Part shown: positions 43,806-55,600 of the stretch, one piece after another | How the letters are laid out: each line of letters starts with the position of its first letter | Numbering within the stretch: position 1 is the stretch's first letter | Assembly (NCBI GenBank): GCA_019279435.1 | Contig: JAAALK010000283.1 | Span: 60,928,642-60,992,641, forward strand | DNA: 64,000 bases | Origin: Zizania palustris | Lineage: Eukaryota > Streptophyta > Magnoliopsida > Poales > Poaceae | Direction: 5' to 3' | Program-made: the position numbers and the translations under genes | Notes under the pieces: model-generated | Seen by the model: the letters and a program-made list of their open reading frames with translations, nothing else | What the model was told of the DNA's origin: nothing | Database searches by the model: none

Positions 43806-44460
43806 GGCATGTATTTTTATCGCTTAACATAAATTGACCTCTTTGCATTGTGCATTACAGTACTCTGACCTAGATTAATAGCGCTATAAAATCACAATAG
43901 TGATCAGTGTAGATTAATCAATATAATTATATTTCTAATATTTATAGAAATATAAACAAAAGTAGAGCATCAAATATTATTCTATTGTCAAATAATCTTT
44001 GATTTATTTCCGTGTAAAATTGCATGGACAAATGCACTGGTTATATTAATAAAATTTACACGATATATACTAAAATTTGCTGAAATTAACTTGATACGAA
44101 ATGATGAAAATTAACTTGATATCCAACGGATGAATTTCAAATAATATATAAGTTACTCGATCGATACACATCAGAAATTAACTGCTCGCGCGCGTGCCCC
44201 CTCAATTCCAGTTAGTTACCACGGCGGCCGTACCGGCGCCACTTCGTCTCGTCTCCTCCACTACTTATATCTCCGACGATCTCCTCCATTCCCACTTGCC
44301 ATCATCGTCGCTTGCGCTTCTGCTTCGATCGGTTCCACTCCACCAGCAGTCCAGCACTCACATTAGCTTCTGTCCCCGGCTCCGCGCCTGTCGGCGGGAA
44401 GCGGCGGACGGGGCCGGCCGGCCGGCGCACGCGGGTGTCGTCGCGTCGCATTGTTTCTTG
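43806..44460. other. AT-rich spacer and putative promoter/leader of the small ORF
   Basis: 43806-44140 is AT-rich with nothing recognised. A TATA box candidate, TATATAAG, lies at 44145-44152, followed by a C-rich leader. An in-frame upstream ATG at 44194 would extend the downstream ORF by 89 residues, but that part looks like leader sequence (serine/leucine-rich from CT-rich DNA). Confidence 0.5.
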
Positions 44461-44880
44461 ATGGAAAGCGGCGTGGCGGGCGAGCTCCTCCTGCTCCTGC
44501 CTGGTGGGGAGGAGGACCAGCTGGAGCTACGCGTGGAGGAGCTCGAGCACCTCCTCGGCGACGTGCTGCAGACGCTGTCGCGCCTCGACACGAAGCGCGG
44601 CAGGCTGCAAGGGCAGATCGCCGCCGCGTCCCGCGGCAAGCCGCGCCGGCGCGCTGCTGATCACCCTCCTCACGGCGCGAGGGCGCCGGCGCCGGCGCCG
44701 GCTGTGGCCTACACCCGGAAGGGCGCGGGAGCCGTCCGCAGGAGGCTGATCGCGGCCGCCGGCGACGTGGACAGGGAGCGCGAGCGTCTGGAGGCGATGT
44801 GGGAGCAGCTGGAAGCGGCGCTCGTCGACGCCAGGGAGAGGCTCACACTGGCGGAGCAGCTGCGGCTCGGAGGTGCGTAG
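44461..44880 (+). CDS. Small intronless helical protein, function unknown
   Basis: About 139 residues from MESGVAGELLLLLPGGEED to a stop at 44878-44880. The N-terminal half is rich in Leu/Glu (LELRVEELEHLLGDVL, LSRLDTKRGRLQGQI) and the C-terminal half in Arg/Glu/Ala (DVDRERERLEAMWEQLEAAL, ARERLTLAEQL), both predicted helical and coiled-coil-prone, joined by an Arg/Pro/Ala-rich linker. There is no signal peptide or membrane segment. GC content is very high, typical of short monoexonic grass genes. I chose the internal ATG because charge pattern and composition change there; the ATG at 44194 is the alternative. I do not recognise the family. Confidence 0.55.
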   Translation: MESGVAGELLLLLPGGEEDQLELRVEELEHLLGDVLQTLSRLDTKRGRLQGQIAAASRGKPRRRAADHPPHGARAPAPAPAVAYTRKGAGAVRRRLIAAAGDVDRERERLEAMWEQLEAALVDARERLTLAEQLRLGGA

Positions 44881-45301
44881 CTACTAGAGCTAGCATTCGT
44901 GGGACATGCACCGCGCGCGCAGCTACTGCCTACTGATCTGCAGTGATCAGCGGAGCTAATATGCAAATATAGATAATTGTGCTGCTTGCTTTGCTCTTCC
45001 GATCCAATTTCGATCGACTCGTCGTTCGTTGTGTATATGTTGACATGTCATAGTAGTATATATCTACGCCAACCACTGACCCCCTCTGCAGTTTGCACGC
45101 AACTTATTTCTTGGGACCTGCTTATTACCATCTTGTAAATTTCATGCATTTCATATGCGAACTTCATGGGATGTTAAAATTAACAGGCTAACAGCATATC
45201 GTTTATGCAGTGGGAAAATGCCTAATTAAACAGGTTGCGATTCTACGTTTCTTGAAACAAGATGCTAATGGCATGTGTTTTTATAATATTCCTAGAATCT
45301 A

Positions 45302-45563
45302 GGATTGTTTGCAGATGACATATGGATCATTGCCATATCAACCTTGCCAAGATTTTGGTAATGGAGATATTCGGTTTTGCCAAAACTTGGGCAAGATATG
45401 ATTGTTTTGTTTGTTGCCAAATTTTGCTTAGTGCATAATTTTGTTTGTGCTTTTGCCAAAATTTTGGCAATGCCGGTTTCTTTTAACAAACTAATGAGCA
45501 TTTTACTTTTTGCCATTGGCATTTTTGGCATAGAAAGTTCCGGCATCAAACCAAACAAGCCCT
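45302..45563. mobile_element. MITE-like element with inverted ends
   Basis: Left end ggattgtttgcagatgacat and the reverse complement of the right end gggcttgtttggtttgatgcc are related. The interior has inverted gccaaaattttggca-type words (tgccaagattttgg, tgccaaaattttggcaatgcc). The target duplication is unclear. Confidence 0.5.
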
Positions 45564-45721
45564 AAAACTTCTTGCAAACTTTGCTCAAATAGAATTTGAA
45601 CAACTATGCATTTCGAACGTGGAATATATCCAAAATCTTGGGATGATAGCCCAAACTGTCTGGGCCGCAGAAAAGGCCCATGTATATCACATTCTGACCC
45701 TTCCAGTCATGGACGCTTAAG

Positions 45722-46018
45722 AGCATCTCCAACCTTAGCTCCAAGAGCCTTTCTAAATGAGTTTCTTACCTATTTCATTCCCTAAATCAACTCTTATCTC
45801 TCTCAAATATAATAGCATCTTTAAATACAAATAGTTTAAATATGTTTCTCTCCAATAGAGTCCCTAATTAGAGTATGTTCCCTAAAAATAGATAATATAA
45901 TGATTAATTTTAAGAATACTTTATTTTTGGGAGTATCTATTGAAGGAGATTTTTTAATTCTAATCTCAAAAATTTAGAGAACTCTTTAGAACTTCTCTTA
46001 AGATAAATATGCTCTAAG
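45722..46018. mobile_element. MITE-like element (agagcatctcc type)
   Basis: Left end taagagcatctccaacc is a common start of grass MITEs; the right end ...aagataaatatgctctaag is a diverged inverted copy. AT-rich interior without ORFs. Boundaries are approximate and the duplication is not clear. Confidence 0.4.
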
Positions 46019-46631
46019 ATTACTTTAGCCATTCACTATTCTTATCTATGTATATTTTTTCTTTGCGACTTTTTTTCTGCACATTGTTATATAAAACACA
46101 CATATTTAGAAAAACTATAATTTCACATAAAATTATTATAGATTATATGCCATTTTTGCAATATTTATAAGTAGGGATCACGATTATAAAGAAACCGGTG
46201 TAGATTGATTAATTTTTAGGGAGAAATAGAGTTTAAGATCCCTATTCGAGATTTAGAGTAAAATTTAAAAGCTCACGGCTACCCGCGGCCTCCCTCGGTT
46301 AGTTCCACAAGATCAAGAGCACCTTCACCGGCAAGAAGCCAGACCAGCCGTCCGACACTCCGACGCCTTGGATCACAACAGATATTCCGAAGGCGAAAAA
46401 TCAATATCGCCTGAGCTTTCTTGCAGCACTATCTAACACAGGGAATGTATAAAGAAACAACGCACAAAGCTTTTGTCCTCCAAAACATGGAGGGCTGCAG
46501 TTTCATTCGCCCTTTACAGGATTAAGCATAGTGCCATTCCCAGGAAAGATGACATCTAGTATCTAAAGAGGTGAGTAACTGAATGGGCCATTGACCTACC
46601 AGGAACCGCAGCATGTTCTATAGTCCTATCT

Positions 46632-49600
46632 TCATTTGGTAGGCCGATCCCAGGTCGTCTCGGATGTGAGGCTGTTCCCGTAGTACACCTGCTTCGTAGA
46701 TTCATCCATGTATACCTGCAAAGCACGAACCAACGAGAAGGGCCTCCGTTTTAACGAACACAAGTGACATATGATCAAGTGCAGCATGGCACAATATATT
46801 GGAGCAAATAATACAGGTTTTTGGTCTAGAGTCATCTGTCCGTGTATTCGTGTAGTTGAATTGTTAGCCGAAGCAGAAAGCCGTTTCTTGCAAGTTGCAA
46901 TGCAGTTTTCATTGTAGATGTATGAGGTGACAAGAATAACCTCAGATATGTGAGGCACTGTAAACCGGTACTAACCTGCCATCCAGAAGGAAGGCCCTTG
47001 GAGAGATCTGCAAGATCAGGTTGCCCTTTATGCCCATCGGTGGTACTTACTGATGCAGGAATAGACTCTCTCTTTGCCTCCTTTTTTGCTTCAGCTCTCC
47101 TGCGTTTCACGCGGTTACGCCTGCACCAAAGATTAAAGCTCAACTCAAGACAAAAACCACTAGCTGCTACAGAATGTGCAACAGAATAAACGTGCTTCCT
47201 CAAAACAAGGGTAGCTAGGTTCCCAGCTAGTTAACAGTTTTCCAGCTTGTTATAAAAATATCTACTGTTATCATATATGATAATACTGTGAACACACACA
47301 CACAAAAAAAAACCATGACAGCAGTTAGAAGTACTATGTGGTAAATGGTAACTGGTCAATTAGTAAAGCTACTAAAATTAAACTAGCATATAGTAAGGAA
47401 ACAATACCAATCACCACCAAGGGGAACGAAATTGGCATTTTCCTGAGCTTCTCCACTGGCAATCTGTTGTTTGCGCCACTCCTGGACCAAAAGGAACATA
47501 AATGAATTGGCGTCTTTGAAAACGTTTCATGCATGTTTTGTCAGGAGGAAGAGAAGGAACATACATCAATATCCTTCTGACGCTTTCGTTCTAATGCATC
47601 CAAAGCACTTTCAGGTTCATCATCCTCTTCATTGTGAAGCTCCTCCTTAGCAGCTTTCCACTATTATAAGAAAAAAAACACAATTAGTAATTCTAGCGAA
47701 GTGAAATTGGTGGGGGGAATTATCTGCACATCAACACTCACCTCAGCTTATGCCTTACCATGTAAAAAGATTGCTCTGCCTTTAAACTAAGAATGATGAA
47801 AACAAGACCAAAAAATCAGGAAACACATAGTTAAGATGTTCTTTTTCAGGATCTTTTTCAGCACACCCTATATTTGCACAGAAGGAAATAAACAAGTTTA
47901 AGATGCTCTAGCTCTTATTGGACAAAGCATTCTCCATCAGCTATATACACAATTAGCAAGTATGCATGTTGTGAACGGATCTCATGCTTGCAAACAGTTA
48001 TAGGGAGGTTCATCATAGAGAGCTACCTTATCCACCAGACTTGAAACTTTCTTATTGGATCTCAGGGAAGACACAACAGCAACAGCTCGCTTCTTGCTAC
48101 GAACAACTGCAAAAACTTCAAAAGGTCAAATAATGTTTTCCATGTAAGAAAAATAAACAAGATCAAATGATGAATAACAGTACTAGTGTATTACCTTTAC
48201 TCTGATTGGTGATACTTGTAGAAGCCTGTGTAGAACTTCCCTGTATGGATGCTGTTCCTGATGTTAATGTTGCTCCTACAGGCTGGCTCAAAGATGAAAT
48301 GTTTGCCTCCTTGGATATGATATTATCAGACTCCCTGGGATACAAACTACTATTTGCAGGAGCTAGATTGGAAGAGTTTGTTTTGTTATCTAATACACTG
48401 CTAGAAGCAGCAGAGACTGATGAAGAATAGTATCCAGAAGATTCAGCTGCTTCTGCTTCTCCAGTGGCAGCCGTAGGGATTGAAGTATAGCTATAGTAAG
48501 AAACAGGCACTGGAACAATAGATGTGACATCAACAGGAATCGATATGCCAACAGCAGATACTGGTGCATAGTGACCATTCTGCAGAGCTTGGACGTCATG
48601 AGACTCACTTGCTTGCATATAATAGCTGGCATTTGTACCATCTGTATCTGCAGCAGCATAGTACTCCACTGCAGGAAGTGTATAGCCCAAATTTGGTTGA
48701 CCTACATAGGACTGTGGAATCGTTTCAGCATGAACATATGGCACTTCAGGAGGTGGAGGAGCTGGTTCATTCTCAGGTGGTGGAGGTGGAATCCATTCAT
48801 CTTCTGGTGGTGGTGGTGGAATCCATTCATCTTCTGGTGGTGTTGGAATGTCACTATCCTCTTGAGGGGCAGCCAAACCGTCCACTGATAACAAAGTTGG
48901 TGAATGCACTTGCTCTGATGGAGGATGCTCCTTATTAGGCATGGAACTGGAGTGCTTCTGCTCTTCAACATCTTCATCATCAACCTCCATTTCCACATCC
49001 ATATCTTCATCATTGTCCAATTCATTTTTTGATAGGACCACTGCAGATTTGTTTTCTTCTGAATTCTGAACAGATGATGTTGAAGCTGGCACCTCGGTCT
49101 TAACATTTCCATCCATTCTGGCACCAGTACTAACCTCAGTTTTCAAATCCTCACCATTGGAGGATGGTATTACTTCAGCTTCATTAGGTGCTTTGTGTTC
49201 AGTGTCTGCTATCTCTGGATATCTAGGCTCAGTAGTAGAGTAACTAGTTTCAAATTTGGAAACTGAATATTCTAGTTGCTTAAGCTGTACCTCAGCATGC
49301 AACCACAATGGAAGCAAAGAAGATCCATACGATGAAAGTGCATTGCAGTCTGATATCCGTATCTCAATTTCTCTTTTATTAATTCAACATTGTAAATGGA
49401 ACCGTGCAACCTACAATTAAAGAAGCATGATAAAAACATTAGTTATACTGTTTGAGGTGTGGAACAATGCTTACAAATGAAAATTTACACGGCAGAAAGA
49501 TGATAACAAGCACCTTTCTATCAGTTTCAATCTTTGCAGCAAATTCTCGCCGTATCTTGCAAGCTGCAAGGGATCAATGTCCATCGACTCGTGACTGGTG

Positions 49601-52600
49601 ACAGCTCCAGCATAAGCATAAGCATCATGAGTAGGATGTTCCGTTCCCAAAGTAGCATAAGCCACAGAGCCATTCAGCACAGTCATATCACCAGGATAAG
49701 CTTCCATAGCATTTTGAGTAAGGGCATGTGCTTGAGCTTCTATGGAGTAACCCACATGAGTAGGCACAGATGCAGAAATGGCACCATCAGCTGCAATATC
49801 TGAAGTTAAGCCACTAGGGATTTCCCAAGATGTTTCTCCAGTAACAGTGTTCCAATAGTAACACTGATTGCTCTGTTCATGCATTACGGTCTTCCAATTC
49901 CCACCAATGTCACCAACAATTTGCATGCCAGATGAATCAGGAATAGCTTCAGTTGCCGTTGCACTCCCATTTTCCAGAATTAGTTCTGTGGTGACAATGT
50001 TTTCTTCAGCGACATTTCCAGTATGCTTCTCGTCATCAGTTTGAGTTAACTCATGTTGAACACTAGCAGAACCAGCCAGGTCACTTTGCTCTTCACCATC
50101 ATCCCCAGCCGAGTCAACATGCTCATGAGTAATCTGAAACAAGCAAACAATTGTCACCATGATGCCAAGTGCGCTCAAACTCTTCTCAAGATCTTATACA
50201 TGTTTACATAAGTATTGTATGCCAGCTGATTAATGGTCAACCGATTAATTCAGTTAATCCCCGATTAACCAATTAATCCTACTCCTGACCGACCGATTAG
50301 CCATCGATAAGGCGATAACCAATTTTTCCAACACTGCCAAAATCTGTATAATTTTAATCTGTACCAAAGGTGATCTGAAATTCTGAATTACCTTTGCACT
50401 TGCATCTGCAGGACTCCCCTTAGTTTCATCTTTGGGTTGGTCCGCTGCTTCCTCATCCTCTTCCTCATCACTATATTGCCCAAGCAACGCTAGAGGATTC
50501 TCATTATCTGAAAATAAGAATGGTCAGTAAAATCGTGATAGCTTGTATGTAGCAATCTGTATTGCACTCCATTCTGAACTATATATGAAGATACACTGGT
50601 AAAATAAAAGTAAAACAAATATTGGAAGTTGTTTAAAATTATGTAACATGCGGTATAGCAGCTTGGCAATAATATAAAACCAGGTTAGGAGATGCATTAT
50701 AAAGAAAGAGACATACGAACCGAGGAGGCAACATTCACATTCTGATCCGCACGCTTAGAGGCTGCCAAAAGAGAAATTACCCGTAGGTATCACTCAATTT
50801 TGACAGTAGCAGCCTGGTCTGAAGAATTTACTCAGTGTCCTCTGCATGTCGGAAAACCTACATGTGCCTCGACCAGATATGTGGAGCATATATATGCTTG
50901 TACACAAATTCCAAATTTCCACCAAATTTAGGTTCCATAGGCATGTCTTCTTTACATATCCCTTAGAAGGAAATTGATGAAACCCACCTGAAGAAGATGG
51001 TGAAGTGGGAACCCCAGATTGTTGGTCATGGTTTTCCCCTCGGTCTCCCTCTTTCGAAGGTGTTTTCCCCTGCAAAATACAGAATCCACAGTCAACTTAT
51101 CATAAAAAATGCATATCACAATATGGCAATCATAGTTATTAAGGCGGTAAGGTGAGGCAAGGTGCCTGATTACCTTTTAAGAAGTAAGGCGTAAGGCGAG
51201 GCGACGCCTTACATAATGAAAGAATACATGGGAAAATTGCACTAGCTGTTTAAAACCCAGTCTAACAGCACATTTAAAGCCTAGCCCAACAATAATTGTG
51301 TAATGCGTACTAAAACTCACCCAGTCCAACAACTAGTCCACTAATATAAAGGAATGGCACTCCACCCGCCAGTCCAGGTTAGGGTTTCCTTCCCACAGCC
51401 ACCATATAGTTTAAACTCTAAAGGGGGGTCTAAAGTGAAAGTTTAGTAAAAGAGGAGGTCCAAAGTGAAATTCAATCTTTATTCTTTCATATAGTAATAA
51501 CATCAGACACACCATTATGTTTATGTGCAAAGTTTCACCAAGTAATTGGCTTGGAATAAAAAATGCTCATTTTTATACATAATATTTTGTTATTTAAGCT
51601 CAGTGGATTTTTGCTATGCTCTCGTGACTCATCTAACTTATTTATTACCATCCCCTTGGGCCTTGAGCCCTTGACACTTCTCTTCCTAGTGGGTAAACAT
51701 ACTGGATATGTTCTGTTACACATTTGCAGTGAAAGGAGCTGAACAGGAGTGTGCTGGCTCTGGCTATGTTTATTTCTAAATGTGAAGAATAATTCCATCA
51801 TTTGGTATTACAATCACCTTACCTATTAAAAATTTAGGTAACTGGTTAGATAATGCAGCTAACAGTTACATTAATACTGGGCAGCATAGTTATTAAGGTG
51901 GTAAGGCGAGGCGAGGCGAGGCGGTGGACTACCGCCTATGTGGTAAGGAATAAGGCGAGGTGACACCTTATGCCTATATAGAAAATATAGGATTTAGAAA
52001 AAATATCAATAGATAAATAGTAAATTACAAATAATAAAGTAATATAGTATGATAAACCTATCAATACAATATAAAGTTGTAATATTGTCACTTTAGATAC
52101 TTTATAAGACTAAAATAAGACTAAAAATATATAGTTAAAATTGTGATAATACATTAAAAATTATGTTTAATTGACTTTCGTTTTCGGATCCGTACCCATA
52201 GGGATAAACAAGCCAAAATTGCGAGGACGAAGTGGTGGAAACTCAAAGGGGAGACATCCGAAGTTTTTAAGGAAAGAGTTTCTGTGGAGGGCGCTTGGTC
52301 CGAAGAAGAAGATGCAAACAACATGTGGGTGACGATGGCAACTTGTCTTAGGAAGGTGGCGTCAGAAGTGTTTGGAGTGACCAAAGGGAGCAGAGGTGAA
52401 CCTAAAGATACTTGGTGGTGGACCGAGAATGTTCAAAAGGCAATAAAGGAGAAGAAAGAATGTTACAGGAGCTTGTTCCATGACAGGAGCGCGGTCAACA
52501 TAGAGAGGTATAAGGTAGCAAAGAAGACTGCTAAGCGAGCCATGAGTGAGGCAAAGGGTCGAGCCTATGATGATCTTTACCGAAGACTAAGTACAAAAGA

Positions 52601-55600
52601 AGAGGAGAAGGATGTCTACAAGATGGCTAGGATTCGGGAAAGGAAGACAAGGGACCTCAACCAAGTTAAATGCATTAAAGATGAGATGGATCAACTCTTG
52701 GTGAAAGGACAAGACATCAAACAGAGGGTGGCAGAGGTATTTTGACAATCTTTTCAATGGTGAGAATGAGACTATGGACACCCAATTGGATGACTCCTTT
52801 GATGATTTAAATAGATGCTTTGTACGCAGGATCCAAGAGTCAGAGATCAAAGAAGCTTTAAAGAGGATGAAAGGGGGCAAGGCGATGGGTCCGGATGGTA
52901 TCCCAATAGAGGTGTGGAAATGCCTTGGGGATATTGCTATCGTTTGGCTAACCAAGTTGTTCAACCATATTTTTCGATCAAACAAGATGCTCGATGAGTG
53001 GAGGAGGAGTACATTAGTACCAATCTTCAAGAACAAGGGAAATATTCAAAGTTGTACCAACTATCGAGGGATTAAGCTCATGAGCCACACTATGAAGCTT
53101 TGGGAGAGAGTTATTGAGCATCGCCTAAGAGGAATGACGCATATCACCATGAACCAATTTGGATTTATGCCTGGAAGGTCAACCATGGAAGCAATTTTTT
53201 TAATAAGACAGGTCATGGAGCGGTATAAGGAGCAGAAAAAGGACTTGCACATGGTTTTTATCGACTTGGAAAAGGCCTATGATAAAATACCTAGGAATCT
53301 CATATGGTGGGCATTGGATAAGCATAAAGTCCCAACAAAGTATGTTACGCTCATTAAGGACATGTATGACAAGGTTGTGACTAGTGTCCGAACAACTGAT
53401 GGTGATACAAATGTTTTCCCGATTAACATAGGACTACATCAAGGTTCAGCTTTGAGCCCTTACCTATTTGCCTTAGTGATAGATGAGGTCACGAGGGATA
53501 TACAAGGAGATATTCCTTGGTGTATGCTTTTCGCTGACGATGTAGTCCTAGTAGATGAAAGCCGGGAAGGAGTAAATAGAAAGCTAGAGTTATGGCGTCA
53601 GACCCTAGAGTCAAAAGGATTTAGAATTAGCAGGACCAAAACCGAGTATATGAGATGTGAATTTAGTACTACAATTAGTGAGGATGGAGATGTAAGCTTG
53701 GGAGGCCAAGTAGTATCAAAGAAGGACACCTTCCGTTATTTGGGATCGATGCTTCAAAGAGATGGTGATATTGATGAAGATGTTAGCCATAGGATCAAAG
53801 CAGAGTGGATGAAATGGTGTCAAGCATCGGGAGTCCTATGTGACAAGAGAGTGCCACAGAAGTTGAAAGGCAAGTTCTACAGGACGGCGATTAGGCCTGC
53901 TATGTTATATGGGGCTGAGTGTTGGCCTACTAAGAGGCGGCATATCCAACAACTATGTGTCACAGAGATGCGTATGTTGCGTTGGATATGTGGGCACACA
54001 AGATTGGACCGAGTGAGAAACGATGACATACGCGATCGGCTAGGAGTAGCGCCAATTGAAGAAAAGCTTATGCAACACCGGTTGAGATGGTTTGGGCATG
54101 TCCACCGGAGACCCCCAGAGGCACCGATGCACAGAGGTATCATAAGACGGGTCAATAATGTGAAGAGAGGTAGAGGGCGACCAAACTTGACATGGGAGGA
54201 GGCAATCAAAAGGGACTTGAAGGAATGGAATATCCCAAAGGAGTTGTGTTTGGATAGAAGTGCTTGGAAAGAAGCTATCCACGTGCCCGAACCGTGATTA
54301 GGCCTTTTCCCTTTTAGTGCTCTTAAAAGCTTTTCCCCTCCCCTTTCTCTCTCTCTCTCTCTTTTTGGTGACTTCTTGTTGGGTTTCAACTCTAGCCTAC
54401 CCCAACTTGCTTGGGACTAAAAGGCTTTGTTGATGTTGATGTTGATGATTATATTTAAATTCTAGTTAATAACTTATATAAATATAAACAAACAACATAT
54501 TTACAGCCCATAACATTACAGCCCATTTAAAGCCCATTACTATTTTCATCTCTCAACCCTAAGTCATAACCTCACCCATCTCTCTCAGCTCACTCTTCCC
54601 GAGCTCCAGCCACCGCACCCTCTTCTCTTCCTCCCCTTCTCTCTCTCCCCCTCTTCTCTTCCTCCCCTTCTCTTCTTCCCCTTCTCTTCTTCCCACTGCG
54701 CCCAGCCACTCTGCGGGCCGCACCGTGCCACAGTCGACCCCGCGCTGGCTTCTCCGCACTGCGTTGGACCCCGCCTAGCCTCTTCGTGTTGCGCTCGACC
54801 CTGGCTGGCCTCTCCGCACCGGATCTGGCCTGTCCGTGCCAGATCTGTGTCGTGCCTGTCCCTCTGCGTGCCAGGCCGCACGAGGGAGAACGCTGGGGGT
54901 AAGGCATCACGACACCTTACCCCCACCGACCGCCTTGTCGCTGAAGTGACGCCTAAGCGACGCCTTGATAACTATGCTGGGCAGAGAAAACCCAAAGCCA
55001 ACAGAACAGATGGTTTTATCAGACATGCACTTGACCTTTTCTTTTGGCTTCATACTTCCTTTGAACATATCGTTTGTTACAATAATATACTCGTACACTA
55101 CAAACAACAAAACAACATTTCGTCAATCTCGTTATTCGAGCTTCATCCAATAGTTCGGGATGGACGGATTCATGCACGAAATAACCACTAATCACACGAC
55201 CACACCACAAAACATACCCCTCCTGCCCAAATCAATCGAGATATCCAATAGTTCGGGATGGACGGATTCATGCACGAAACAACCACTAATCACACGACCA
55301 CACCACAAAACATACCTCTGCTGCCCAAATCAATCGAGTTCAGTTATTGGGAAAAAACGTAGCCCGCTTACAAGCTAGCATTAGACGACCAACGGGCGCA
55401 ATCAGCAGCTATTCTCAAATCAGGTAGCTATTCTCAATCAAATCAAGCAGGTATTAATTACAGCACAGACTGAACCGCGATCAGCGGCGAGCAAAGCAAC
55501 CAGATCGAGGCAGCCCGCGGCGAAACTCACCGGGGGAGGGATCGAGGAAGAGGTCGAGCCTGACCCTGCGGCCACCCGCGGTCGCCATGGCCGCCAGGCG

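Larger units (their letters stand above)
44881..46631. other. Intergenic with two MITE-like segments
   Basis: Between the small ORF and the 3' end of the FNBP4-like gene. Candidate MITEs at 45302-45563 and 45722-46018 are listed. 46275-46620 probably includes the 3' untranslated region of the minus-strand gene; no other gene is supported. Confidence 0.5.
51885..54976. mobile_element. hAT-like non-autonomous DNA transposon with 8-bp target duplication
   Basis: 3092 bp bounded by a perfect ctgggcag duplication (51877-51884 and 54977-54984). Terminal inverted repeats are CATAGTTATTAAGG at the left and CATAGTTATCAAGG as the reverse complement of the right end; both ends continue with ggcg/gcgacgcc-rich subterminal sequence. 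8-bp duplications fit the hAT superfamily. No transposase is visible: the coding material inside belongs to an RTE LINE (52180-54450), so the original element was probably under 1 kb. The right part (54540-54890) is CT- and GC-rich without a supported gene. Confidence 0.8.
51070..55530 (-). other. First intron of the FNBP4-like gene, 4.46 kb, filled with transposons
   Basis: Between exon 1 and the next recognisable exon. Contains a hAT-like end (51128), spacer, the hAT-like element 51885-54976 with its nested LINE, and a ~98-bp tandem duplication (55147-55338). A small unseen exon could also lie here, given the phase mismatch between exons 1 and 2. Nothing else gene-like is supported. Confidence 0.65.

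Noticed and set aside
50719..50761. Possible extra exon of the FNBP4-like gene (SKRADQNVNVASS) between acceptor and donor-like words
   Set aside because: Including it would put the next exon (NENPLALLGQYS) out of frame, while skipping it joins exons 2 and 3 in phase.
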